Assembly: GCA_030704615.1 (NCBI GenBank)
Contig: CM060731.1
Span: 65,824,756-65,888,755, forward strand
Reading direction: 5' to 3'
Source: Takakia lepidozioides
Taxonomy: Eukaryota; Streptophyta; Takakiopsida; Takakiales; Takakiaceae
DNA length: 64,000 nucleotides
The translations under genes and the position numbers were made by a program. Below the pieces are notes generated by a model that searched no databases, was not told the origin of the DNA, and was given only the letters and a program-made list of their open reading frames with translations. Positions 49,490 to 60,543 of the stretch are shown one piece after another (positions within the stretch are counted from its first letter, which is position 1; every line of letters starts with the position of its first letter).

Positions 49490-51060
49490 ATATTTCCCCT
49501 TAGGACTTCTTAGGGCCACCCTAGGGAGTCCTAAGAGCAATAAAAAATACCAATTTGTATATTTCTATTTTCCCTTCTTAGGACTCCTTAGGGCAGTCCT
49601 AAGGAGTCCTAAGGGCAATTATAGATAATAATTATATGTTCCATTTCCCCTCTTATAATACCTTAGGATGCCTAAACGGGTCTTAATGGCAATTATTTAT
49701 GTCTTTCCATTTTACTCCTCTTAGGACTCCTTAGGATTAAGAAGTCCTAAGGGTAATTATAAATAATAATATATATGTTTTTATTTTCCTATAATTTATA
49801 TATTTCCATTTTTCCCCTCTTAGGACTCCTTAGGGCCACCCTAAGGAGTCCTAAGGGCAATTATAAATAGTAATTTACATCTTTCAATTTTTCCCTTCTT
49901 ACTAAGAGCAATTATAGATAATAATTTATACGTTTCCATTCTCCCTCTCTTATAACCCCTTAGGCTGCCTAAACTGGTCTTAAGGGAAAATATTTATGTC
50001 TTTCTATTTTTTTCCTTTTATGACTCCTTAGATCTGTCCTTTGAAGCCCTAAGGATAATTATAATTTATAATTTCTACTTTTTTATTCTCCCCTCTCTTA
50101 GGACTCCTTAGGGCCGTCATGAGGAGTCCTAAGGGCAAATATAAATAATAATTTATACGTTCTATTTTCCCCCTCTTATAACCCTTTAGGCTACCGGGTC
50201 TTAAGGGCAATTATTTATGTCTTTCTATTTTTCTCCTCTTATGACTCCGTAGGACTGTCCTAAGAAGCCCTAAGGATAATTATAAATAATAATTTATATA
50301 CTTTTATTTTATCCCTCTCTTAGGACTCATTAGGGCTGCCCTACGAAGTCCTAAGGACAATTATAATAATAATTTAAATATTTTTATTTTCCCCTCTATG
50401 ACTCCTTAGGGCAGTCTTAAGGAGTACTAAGAGAAATTATAGATAATAATTATATGTTCCATTTTCCCCCTCTTATAATTCCTTAGGTTGCCTCAACGGG
50501 TCTTAAGGGCAATTATTTATGTCTTTCCATTTTTCTCCTCTTAGGATTCCTTAGGACTATCCTAAGAAGTCCTAAAGGTAATTATAAATAATAATATATA
50601 TGTTTTTTTTCCCTATAATTTATATATTTCCATTTTCTCCCTCTTTAGACTCCTTAGGAGTCCCCAGGGCAATTATGAATAATAATTTACATCTTTCAAT
50701 TTTCCCCTTTTACTAAGGGCAGTTATAGATAATAATCTATATGTTTCCAATATCCCTCTCTTATAACCCCTTAGACTGCCTAAATGGGTCTTAAGGGCAA
50801 ATATTTATGTCTTTCCATTTTTTTTCCTCTTACGGCTCTTTAGGACTGTCCTAAGAAGTCCTAAGGGTAATTATAAATAATAATATATATGTTTTCATTT
50901 CCCCCCTCTTAGAACTCCTTAGGGCCGCCCTAAGGAGTAATAAGGGCAATTAAAATTAATAATTTATATATTTCTATTTTCCCCCCTCTTAGGACTCCTT
51001 AGGGCAATCCTAAGGAGTCCTAAGGGCAGTTAGAAATAATAATATATATCTTATTATTTT
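49490..51060. repeat. tandem array of palindromic ~75-95 bp units
   Basis: Around twenty units each contain an inverted repeat with arms like CTTAGGACTCCTTAGG and CCTAAGGAGTCCTAAG around a 3-6 nt centre. They are separated by an AT-rich spacer (CAATTATAAATAATAATTTA then TTTCCATTTTCCCCTCT). Spacing is 75-95 bp. Two unit subtypes alternate; the second has CTTATAACCCCTTAGGCTGCC. Many arms remain perfectly complementary although the units differ from each other. Confidence 0.88.
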
Positions 51061-51131
51061 TCTATTTTTAACATAGGTACTTACACGTAAAGTTTTATTT
51101 CAAAAAAGGTTGTCATGTTTTTTTTTTCTTT

Positions 51132-51224
51132 TAATAAATGATGACAACCTACCAATTTTGTCGGTACATACCAATAAATAGTATATGAGATTCATAAATA
51201 TAATGACCAAAGTTGATATATTTA
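51132..51224. repeat. direct repeat, right bracket of the palindromic array
   Basis: Partner of 49400-49488, about 85% identical by eye, same orientation. Confidence 0.8.
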
Positions 51225-52690
51225 TTATAGTAGTTTATATTTTTTCGATTTTCCTTAGGAAATATTCTTTTCTCTTAGAGTTTTCAAGTCTCTCATGATC
51301 TCGCTTAGCCTCTTCCAACTTTTCTGTACATCTTCCGCAGTTTTTGACAATGTTGCCTATAGTCCGACTCTCTTAATTAATTACAGTAAAAAGAAAAAAA
51401 TAGATTGAAATACTTAAAATCAGATTGTTACATGTCTGATCTTTAGATATTTAGAAAATGAAAGTGAGACTGAATGTTGTGTGATAGATCTTTGAATATA
51501 TATATACACACACATATATATATAACATACTTGACTTTACACGTTTAAGAGCATTGTGTAGTTACAAGTGACTGGTTGTATAAAAGTTAAATTTTGAATA
51601 ATGTTTTATTATTTTTAATAATAAATATGTGTTGATTTAATTCGTACAGTAATATAACTTTTAATGATTCTAATAAGCTTAGGTTATGACTAAAAAGATG
51701 AATACCGTAGTACCTTGGCAATTTCGACACAAATTTTAATATTTCAAAGATTGTTGAAAATTTTGGAAATTGATTTTGCGAAATTAAATAACTTTTTGAA
51801 TAATAATAAAACATCTTTGGGAATATTCCATATGTTGAAATGAAACTCTCAAAATAAAATAAATATTCGAGAGATGATTGTCGATCTTGCCAAGGTGCTA
51901 CGGTACTAAAAATAACTAAAATATGATTAAAATATAAAGATAAACTATTAAATGTTTTATTGCTATATGCAACTCGTTCTTCCACTTAAGTCTAGACTCA
52001 AGTGGTCTGGTCTTTGAATCATATTACATTGTTGCTGCTTTTGTTCATGTTTACAATATTCTTTAAACATTAGTTCATTCATGTACCACACATTCTTTAT
52101 AACTAAATAAACAAACATCCAATTTCATTGTAGTATATGGATTTCAATTCTTCACAAAGGGGGGGGCCTTGGCATAGGAGATGCACTTGGATACATGGGG
52201 GGATTGCACCTGGAGTTAGACACTTGGGCCAACGGCCAGGCTACCCTACTTGTAGTAATGTTACCAGGGCAATTGCATCTTTATGCGTCAAAACAACACT
52301 ATGACATCAATACCAAATACCATATAATGTAAACTGTTTTTTAGTGATCCAAAGGAGGACATGATGGAAACCAAGCATAGAATATAGACACACAGGCTTG
52401 GACAGTCCGATAGAGAGATGATGAAGATTATGTATAGGGTAATGCCCTGACTGGAGGGCATTCCCGGATTTAAGGGCATGACGCCTAGGGCGGTAGCCCG
52501 AAATCCGGGAATGCCCCACACAAGGGGCGTAAAGAAATGCCAAAAAAAATTAAAAAAATATACAGCCCAGCTCAGCCCTTCGCCGGCGTAAAAAGCCAAC
52601 CTGCCCTGAAAAGGTCCCCAAAATCCAACCTGTCAATCTGTCCTTAAAAAGCCAACTTGTCCCCAAAAATCATCATCTTACGAAATTTGT
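51225..52690. other. AT-rich non-genic stretch with one strong hairpin
   Basis: No genes recognised; the 132-aa minus-strand frame at 51587-51985 has AT-driven composition and no domain. At 52458-52514 the arms GGCATTCCCGGATTT and AAATCCGGGAATGCC form an inverted repeat, perhaps the core of a small TIR element. Confidence 0.4.
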
Positions 52691-53366
52691 TAAGGCCCTA
52701 GGTGTCTTATGTTTGACGTAGGGCGCGACCCCCTTTCAGGACGAAAACTTTCCATCTACAGAGTCTCATCCATCGGGACTCCGTCTTCTCCAAAAGTTCA
52801 TCCATTGGATCAGAAGAGTGAGAGAGAAGCAGGCTGTCGGTTGATGGGCAGTTTCTACCCCTTCGTTTCACGTTCCTGTGACTCTTCGCTCCTTCCCACG
52901 ACCCTTCTTCCCCCTTCGTGACCTCTCACGCTTTGCCTTAGAAGCTTTGCCTGGAACCCATGTAATTTCCAGGCAGAGAGACAGGGACAGCATCAGCATC
53001 TCTCACCTTCAGCCTTGACCTGCTGCCCTGAGCCCAGTTACTTAACGCATTGTCAATTTGAAATCTCTGAGAGAGACACACACTGGCACTGGTGTGTTGA
53101 CAGCGTGCGTATGAATCTGAGAGAGAAGGGGATGTATGCATATCCTCACGTTCTGCCTTCTTTCACCCTACTTTCCTTTTTATGCGAGAAAGTGCAGAGG
53201 GTGGTCGAGGAGGAGAGATAGTTCTTACGATCATGTCAGAGAACCATGGAAGAATGGATAGATATGCGACCTGATTAAGAGCCAGCAGAGTACAGAAAGG
53301 ATCATTAGGGAACAGGAGGAGGGAGGGAGAGTGACATAGGCAGATAGGAAGCAGCTACAGAGAGTT

Positions 53367-55271
53367 ATGGGAGGAGGACCCATATTTAATAATGTTGCGC
53401 TACCCAATTGCGCTCACATCCCCTCCCTGCTGGGTGCTACCTGCCAAAATTGTGGAGAATGTGCACCCTGTGACAAGGAAAAAATCTTCGAGCGCAGGAG
53501 AGACGAGTTAGGTGGTGGCTTGCAAATGAGGAGAAAAGGAGTAGGGGCTAGATGTGTCAAAACGGTGCTAAATGTTGTGACCCCCATCATGCCCCTACCT
53601 ACTGTCTCTCATGTTCCATACTGGGAGAGTGATGAATGGGACTTCTCTGCCTCAAGGTACGGCAAGAGGGACTGTGAGAATTTGATGTCCCCCTTAGACC
53701 TGGTTGCATTTGTATCTGTGCCAACACGTGAGGAGGTCGAAGAGGCCACTCGAGACTTCCAGGACGCTCTGCAACTTTGGTGAGTTTTCTTGAGTTCATC
53801 TAAGTTGTCTTATTTTGGTTTTTGAAAATCTCCTGGATTTCATTTCTCAAGACATCATGGGTGACTATTGCAGCTAGGTTAACTTCCAGACCTGGAAAAC
53901 ATAGAAGTTAGAAAATCTGAATCCATTGTCCTGGTTTCTTTGAATGCTTTGGCAGTGGAAAACTAGCCCCAGTGCCAGAACCTCAAGTTGAATCGACCTC
54001 TCCTAACTCAGCCGCTATATCCTTTAACTCTGGAGAACAACAACACCTCAAATTTCCCAGTAATACACAAGGACCAGTCAGTGGCGAGAATGAGCCCAAC
54101 CAGTGTGGCCAAATTGAAAAGATTTTGGCCCTAGATTGGCCAGTCAAGCCCCCTTCCATGGGCTCTGTCGAAGGACAGCTTACCCAACCAGGAGGGAGAA
54201 GCGCCACAGTGTTGGAAGCCCTTTCTCAACTGCAGTGCAACCCGCCTGCTTGGGTAAGGCCAGATAGACACTAGTTTTTCAGGACAGTAAAGCAGCTGGA
54301 AAGGGGGATGAAATGAATATCTTTTGAAGATCTGCTTGTCACCAGTGCCTCCAAGCTTTCCACATTCATTCCTGGGATGGGTAAATCTAAATTTAAGGCT
54401 GACCGCAATTCCCATGTCGCCAGAAACACATATATCACAGATGCCATATGCCTATTGACCCAATTTTCAAACGGACCAAGTGGGGAAACACAAGTAGAGT
54501 GTGGTGTGTATATAACTGATTTGTTGTGTGTGACTTCGAGGGGGGGCGTGCATGGCACAGAGTATGTTTATGTCAATAGCAACCAACAAGGCAGTGTGGG
54601 AGTCCGTATTGAAAGTCGAACACGTCCAAGAGTTCATGCAACATTATGGCTGCAACCCTCTAGACTCTAAGGGTGAAACACCCTCCCCATCTTGACAACC
54701 TTTGAGCTGTTTCTTTGAAAATGTCAATATCACTGGGTGTGTAACTGTTGGACCTGAGGAAGATGTCAGGATCCGTGAACCTGACTTAGTGCAGTAACAT
54801 TGCTGTGTGTATACTTTGGGAGTTCAACTTACATCTTAACCATACTTGTAAAAGTGGGCACCACTGGCATCCTCTTGAAGTCTACTGAACTTGGGTATCC
54901 TAATCTTAGTGTGTGTTACCACTGAAAGCTTCAAATTGTGCTCCTCAGTGTTTGCTTGCAATGGGGGAGATCAAGCCAAGAAGAGTCATGCCCAGGGTAA
55001 AAGCTCTCGTCCAAACATTTTCGTGCGAGCATTTAGATGCACAAAGAGTGCAGTTTCGAAGTTCATAGACTCAATCATGGAGGCTATGTTGGACATTACC
55101 AATGGGTTCCTGGGATTGGCTGACAAAAGCCTACATGCAATTAGTGACCCTGATGGAGATCCATTCAACCGGACAGTGAAGTATTGCACTGTGTTTGCAG
55201 TGCTGGTCCTGGCCCTTGTGGTTGTCAAGCGCTCCAGTACTGTGGCACAATGTGTTTCCAAAGTTGAATAG
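53367..55271 (+). CDS. unrecognised multi-exon gene, C-terminal membrane anchor
   Basis: Exons supported by splice phase: 53367-53779 (MGGGPIFNN..., with VPYWESDEWDFSASRYGKRD and VSVPTREEVEEATRDFQDAL), 53956-54253 (donor TGG|GTAAGG), a poorly bounded segment at about 54350-54660 that includes KAVWESVLKVEHVQEFMQHY, and a last exon 54949-55271 ending TAG. The last exon gives a basic stretch, SKFIDSIMEAMLDITNGFLGLADKS, and a hydrophobic segment FAVLVLALVVV five to six residues before the basic end. This fits a tail-anchored or single-pass membrane protein. AVWESVL followed by an amphipathic helix and terminal TM segment recalls a family of plant proteins of unknown function, but I cannot name it. 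The internal junctions near 54300-54560 are unresolved. Confidence 0.6.
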
Positions 55272-56491
55272 AACACAAGACTGAAATGGTCTCTTGCACT
55301 ATTCAACAAACATTCTCCTTTCATGAACTTTTGTTTGTTAGTACCTCTTTGTGCAAAGAACACGGGATTTCCATTGCTATCCCACTCCTTATTTCAGTTT
55401 GCTTGTGCAACAATGTGACATTCCTCATCAGCTAATTCAGATATGAATTAAACCAACCAGTCACTGCATTGGCTTGTAGCAAGATTCCAGCATGGACCCT
55501 GAAAGCAACAAAGAACTAACCCTTACACAATCATGGCTAGGGCACATCTGTTTAGAAGGCCCTTTCAACATTTGCAGAACTTCACTGTGTATCCCAATTT
55601 CCAACTTGTATGCCAAGAAGAACCGCTATAGATTGAATTGATTTTCAGATGTTTAGATCACTCATCCTCGTGAAGGCAGGTCCTTTGTTCTATCACCCAG
55701 CAGGGCTCAACCCACTGGTTTGCATAGTGACCTCACTTGGGACTCGCATGTGGAGTTGGAGGCTACTGTGTTATTCAACGTAACTTTACACATTACTACG
55801 CAAATGAGAGTCATGTTGTAAATTCATAAGCTCGCTGAGTGTAACCACCATGTATCCTTGTCTTCTCAATTCTGGTAACAGCATCCTCAGAACCTGCATT
55901 TCACACTTGTTGTCTTCAGCAATCCTTGTAGTCCCTCAGGAATTTGACACAACCAAAAGGAGGAGATAATGAAAACTTCACCTAAACATACGCTACGTCA
56001 GTGTGCTAGCATCTTTACAAATTGGCAATAAGGAATCAGCAGGCCTTATGTTTCTGTGTAGTCTTTCAAGGTGAAGTTCTCACGGCCAAACTATTATTCG
56101 TGACATACAAAAATGCCTCCCACATGTACTAGAATGATTACTGGTGAAGAATACAGTCTTCAACCCACTTTCCGAGGAGGTAGTACCTGTGGGGTTTGCT
56201 CCCATTGAGGTAGTCGATCATGCAGTATGATGACTGCACCTGGATGCATCTTCATACCAAACATGCACCCAATCCATCCTTACAACTGTTTTTTGTTTGG
56301 GAAGTCACAGACATGTCATCTTAGCCAGGTCCCCCATCTCTAAATTGAACCATTGTGGCTGGTACACAAACCGCCATGCCAGGATACACCTCAGAGTGTT
56401 GAACTACTCAAGCCCATTGCCAAAAGTAAATCCGAAAAGACATTAAGCTTCCTGTCAACAAACTAGTCGAGTTCTGAAAGCACGATCCACA
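55272..56491. other. intergenic region
   Basis: It lies between the converging 3' ends of the membrane-anchor gene (+) and the deacetylase gene (-). No ORF, repeat or RNA gene recognised. Confidence 0.45.
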
Positions 56492-58579
56492 TTAGTCATC
56501 CAAAATAACAGCATCTAGCTCGCAGTACTTAGTGACTTGTATAAGCTCAGTTGCAGCACCCAATGTGTCAGGGCATAATTCCACCCCAGGCAACTCAAAG
56601 AATCCTGAGTTACACATTCAGCCCCAAATGTTTCCTTGGAATTATCAAACATGGTCAACCTCCCACTAGCAACAACTTGAAATCTTGTTACCATCTTCAA
56701 TGTTAATGGAGCATGGAGGGAAAATTTACACACGAATCGCTTTACATTCGAGAAGAAGATAGAGCAGAGAAGTCACCCGCCATAGCATGTTGTTGACGAG
56801 GAGCCTGGCTTGGTCCTTAAACATGTGGTCCAGAGGAAACAAAGACCCCAAGGCTATCCTATAGCCATGTGCCTTGCAAACATTCACGATTTTCCTATTG
56901 TAGAAACCATGGCCCTGCCACAGCAGCAGTAAAGTTAACGATTAAGGGCATGGTTGCCGCAAGACACCAACTCTCCCTAGAAAATTTCTGGGGCTTCAAC
57001 CTAGCAGGCTACATACGGCAACCTCCAGCATTATGCCACTGCCAGCACATGCACACTTGATCCCCTTTCCTTGTCAGCCGTGCCAGGGCGCTGTAACACT
57101 CTAGCTTGAGACACATGTTGCAATGTGGTTGTACTGCAAGTCACAACGTTACAAAATGGCAGAGGGGAGAGAGATACAGATGCTATTAGATCCCAACTGA
57201 CACCTGTCAATGTGGCTATTGAGCAAGCTTTGATCACTTCACTGAACAAGATGCTAGATTCTTGACTTAAAATTCAGACAACCCAAATCTGACAATTACA
57301 CAACTTAGTACTTACAGGGCGAAACCACTTTATGGGGTTGTCACTTGTATCGTACTGGAAGAAGCTATTGATACGATTGTCCACTGCTATAAGTTGCTCC
57401 TCAAATTCCTCCTGACATGGCACACAGAAGGTCCAAAGTATTTTGAAATGTTTATTTGGCCTAGTGAGTTGAATTCTCTCACTGAACTAAAACCATCTTA
57501 GGTCCAATTGAGCAAATCAACGATTTTATCAGGCTCAAAGTGTTCGAAACACATACCGGCGAAAGGCTCCAGCTAGCCACATCCCTCATTGTATGATTGC
57601 CTACCTCGTGACCTGTCCTGATGAACCCACGAAAGGGGATCAGTGAGTATGTGCAAAGATGTGGTAGACCACAAATCTAAACTTCTCATGTGGACAAAGA
57701 TTCAGCAGTATTCTGAACTGCTTGTTCTAAGGGCCTTTAGTGTTTAAACTGGTGTGACCTGACTGGTCTGTACCAATATTCCTAAGTCAATAAATGCCTG
57801 ACCACAATCCCATTCATATATACCAGTACATAAGTGCTGAGATTGGGTAGAGATCATGCCTTCGGCATGAATTTGCTCCACAAGGCCAGGGCATCTGTCC
57901 ATGTGTTCACCTATGATAAACCATGTAGCTCTGCACCCATTCTCCTTCAACACCTTCAACAACTGCCCCCCACAAACCCCAATTGTCCAATTCTTCTGAC
58001 ACTGTTACAAGTTCTTCATATGTTGAAGGTAAAAGACTTTCTAGGGACTGGTGTAAATCACTACAAGGAGAAATATGGCATAAACCCTCCAATCCTCTTG
58101 GGGTTTCCTTAAACCTCCTTAGATAAAAGAATGGGAGAATCCCAACCTTTTGAGATGAACAGAAAGGGATGAGGTTTTCAGATTCCAACAATCCCTTCTA
58201 TCCAACCCTAAAGGTAACTTGTCATAGTTAAAGATGGGAAATCCTAAAAATGGATGGTGAGCTAAACGGCTATCATATCCAACCCTGCAAACAATATGCA
58301 TCTTTCAGCTGTGAACTAGGATCTTAGCATATTTACCTGAGTCCTAACAGTGAGAGATACTTGACAAACCTTTTTCACAAGAAAATGACATTACCTCGAC
58401 TAACCTAACCCCAGTTATGATAACCAGCCCTCCATTGCCCTCTGGTCTCATGTCGCTTATGATTTCTCCCTCATCCTCTCACATTTAAGAAGGGAAGGGA
58501 GGGAAACAGGGGAAGGTAGATGCCTGGGGAGTGATGTTTGCATGGGGGCCATCATCAAGGGTGAGCGCCACTACTTTCT
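56492..58579 (-). CDS. polysaccharide deacetylase (NodB/chitin-deacetylase type), 5'-incomplete, possible pseudogene
   Basis: NodB-domain enzymes remove N-acetyl groups from chitin-like or other polymers using a divalent metal. Minus-strand exons: 58579-58524 (ALTLDDGPHANITPQ, metal-binding motif 1), 57962-57860 (LLKVLKENGCRATWFIIGEH), 57612-57557 (GHEVGNHTMRD, motif 2 with the H-x3-H histidines), 57411-57316 (EEFEEQLIAVDNRI, IKWFRP, motif 3), 56914-56777 (GHGFYNRKIVNVCKAHGYRI, ALGSLFP) and 56694 to about 56605 (SGRLTMFDNSKETFG, in place of the usual IxLHD motif). The end, CPDTLGAATELIQV to a TAA at 56492-56494, lies in another frame after about 56600, as if one base were lost. The usual LHD histidine is replaced by Phe. 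The first two introns start with GC instead of GT. The N-terminal exon(s), including any signal peptide, were not found. Confidence 0.8.
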
Positions 58580-59687
58580 CTGCACACACTAGATCCAACC
58601 ACCCTTAGAAAAGCCAGGGCAGCAATGCGACCACTGGAACTGATGTCGTGTCCAGTAAGAAGTGAAATAAGGAATATAAATTAACTCAAAGAGGTAAATC
58701 TTATTATTGTTACTTATCCACATGAGGGTGGGCTCACTCCATGGCAGTCCCGGTGAACCAGAGATGAACCAGTGTTGACGTCAATCACAGTTGTGGATAA
58801 GAGATGGCCTTGCTTGACTGTCCCATTTGGGCTGTAGGCTAAACACAGCCAGGAGGCATAGTCTCCACAAAATATTGACCCTGTGCAGCCGACTGTGGGA
58901 AATGGCTGGGATGGTGTTCACACCACCTTGTGACATTGCGTAACAGCAAACTGAGTGTTGATCTAAGGACTGGCATTGATATCATGCTAGAATTGCGAGC
59001 ACTGCTACTGAACCCCAGAGTTGGTGAACAGAGGGAAAAAAAAAGCACAAGAGAGAAGGGAGAAAGGAACCTTGAGTGGGTTTGTGGAAGAGGATTTGGG
59101 GCTGCTTTTTCTGTATCCATCTCACCAGCCATAAGGGGTGACAAGCTATGCTGCCAACCCACAGAATCACAATTGCTAAAGAATTAGTACAGAGGCCCCA
59201 AAGAATATATCCCATGCAAGCTCTTTCACTCCAGCTTGAAGCAAGAACTAAGTTGCAAAAGAGAACAGCAAAACCATACAAGCTCTCAGATTGCCAGTCA
59301 TTATTAATGCCAGGCTTCACACAGAACTCTGCTTCCAAAGGTACCTTGGCTGACTTCTACAAATGAATGTGTTGACCAATCAACAAGAACACAAAATGCA
59401 ATGCCGATATTTTGCTCAATTAGGTTCATCTCTACCAGCTTTCCCCATGTAATTGCTGGGAATTACGTATGGCCTTATCTAATAATTTCTGCTCAGTGCT
59501 CATTTGTGCGCCAGTCTACAATCCTTTGTATGTATATTTGCAAGCAAATCCCAAATTGGTCGTTGAAGCTTTCTTTCGCTAGTGTCTTCCAATTGAAGGT
59601 ACAAAACAGACATTCAACACCCTGCATCCACATCAAGAAGAGTGAAACTGGGAAGGATGTCAGCCTTACGAGAGCCCCAACGCAACA
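58580..59687. other. upstream flank of the deacetylase gene
   Basis: The missing 5' exon or promoter of the deacetylase should lie here. Minus-strand frames at 58711-58920 and 58982-59338 are open, but neither joins in phase to the first supported exon. Confidence 0.35.
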
Positions 59688-59882
59688 CTAATTAAGAGGA
59701 GGAGGGCGGCGCCTGTGACTACCACAGCGACAATTCCATCTGCCCACAACTCCATAGCTGAATGCCCCGATGCACGAGCCCTCGAAGTAAATCGAGGAGG
59801 CCTTCCCAAAGTCACCGTTTTCGCACACCTTCTTATATCCACACGCTGGTTCTGGCAAGTGCAAACCCGCAGCACTTTCCAT
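59688..59882 (-). other. short cysteine-containing open frame
   Basis: A 64-codon minus-strand frame reads EPACGYKKVCENGDFGKASS, then GSCIGAFSYGVVGRWNCRCG. Its five cysteines (C-x5-C-x16-C-x13-C-x-C) and higher GC than the surroundings suggest an exon of a small secreted protein. There is no signal peptide in frame, and another frame is also open across it (59666-60019), so this is tentative. Confidence 0.25.
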
Positions 59883-60019
59883 ACAGGAGTTGTGGAGACG
59901 GGCAGTCCCACAGCTGCCATGGACTGCGTCACTTTGGCGACATCTTCCTCACCATCGCTAATTCGACATGCAGCCCGAGTTCCCTGCCATGTGTGAGACT
60001 GAGGCAGAGACACCAGCAT

Positions 60020-60420
60020 GTCTTGTTCCTGCCTCGCAGATAAACATGCCGGATCTCTGGCAACCCAGAATCAAGAAAGCCATCAAATCTGATAGTTCCA
60101 CTGTGTACTCTCACACGCACGCTATCATCTCCTTGTAAAGGCCCATTCTCTCCTCGTCTAGCATTCTCCTTATTCATCCAGACGGCATACTCATTCATCC
60201 ATATTTTGTTAGCTTAGTGTACCGTTAAAAACGGTTGCACTCATAGTTAGTTTAGGGGGTTAGTTAGCTAGATGGCAGGATCCTGACCGTCCCTCTCATC
60301 TATGGCTTAGAAGAAGGCGCTGCGTGGCTGGCCTCTAGCACCTCGCCCCGGGCAGCCAGCAGGCTGCTAGGGTTTTAGTATAAGACGGCGGCCTGACATG
60401 AGGTTAAGCAACTTGTGTAA
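60020..60420. other. promoter-like or LTR-like stretch
   Basis: No coding frame. It contains TTTTAGTATAAGACGGCG (about 60373-60390), which resembles a TATA box, ahead of the telomere-like tract. It could be the end of an LTR of the downstream gypsy element, but a second LTR would be outside the window. Confidence 0.35.
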
Positions 60421-60423
60421 CCT

Positions 60424-60453
60424 GAACCCTAAACCCTAAACCCTAAACCCTAA
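60424..60453. repeat. interstitial telomere-type repeat (AAACCCT)n
   Basis: Four consecutive copies of the Arabidopsis-type telomere unit, ending AAACTCC. The tract is short, so it is an internal site rather than a chromosome end. Confidence 0.9.
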
Positions 60454-60543
60454 ACTCCAACTTCACTTGGCCTGACTTCTATAAGTTTCAGCTTGATCTT
60501 AAACTATTATATCAATGGCATGTTTCTAGCACTAGTGGAAAAA

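Noticed and set aside
51587-51985. 132-aa minus-strand frame as a gene
   Set aside because: AT-rich composition, low-complexity hydrophobic product, no domain or splice context.
52288-52599. 103-aa minus-strand frame with hydrophobic segments
   Set aside because: It spans an inverted repeat (52458-52514) and has no homology or promoter context that I can see.
58711-58921. Minus-strand open frame (SIFCGDYASWLCLAYSPNG...) as the 5' exon of the deacetylase
   Set aside because: It ends in a stop and offers no donor in the phase needed to join the exon at 58579.
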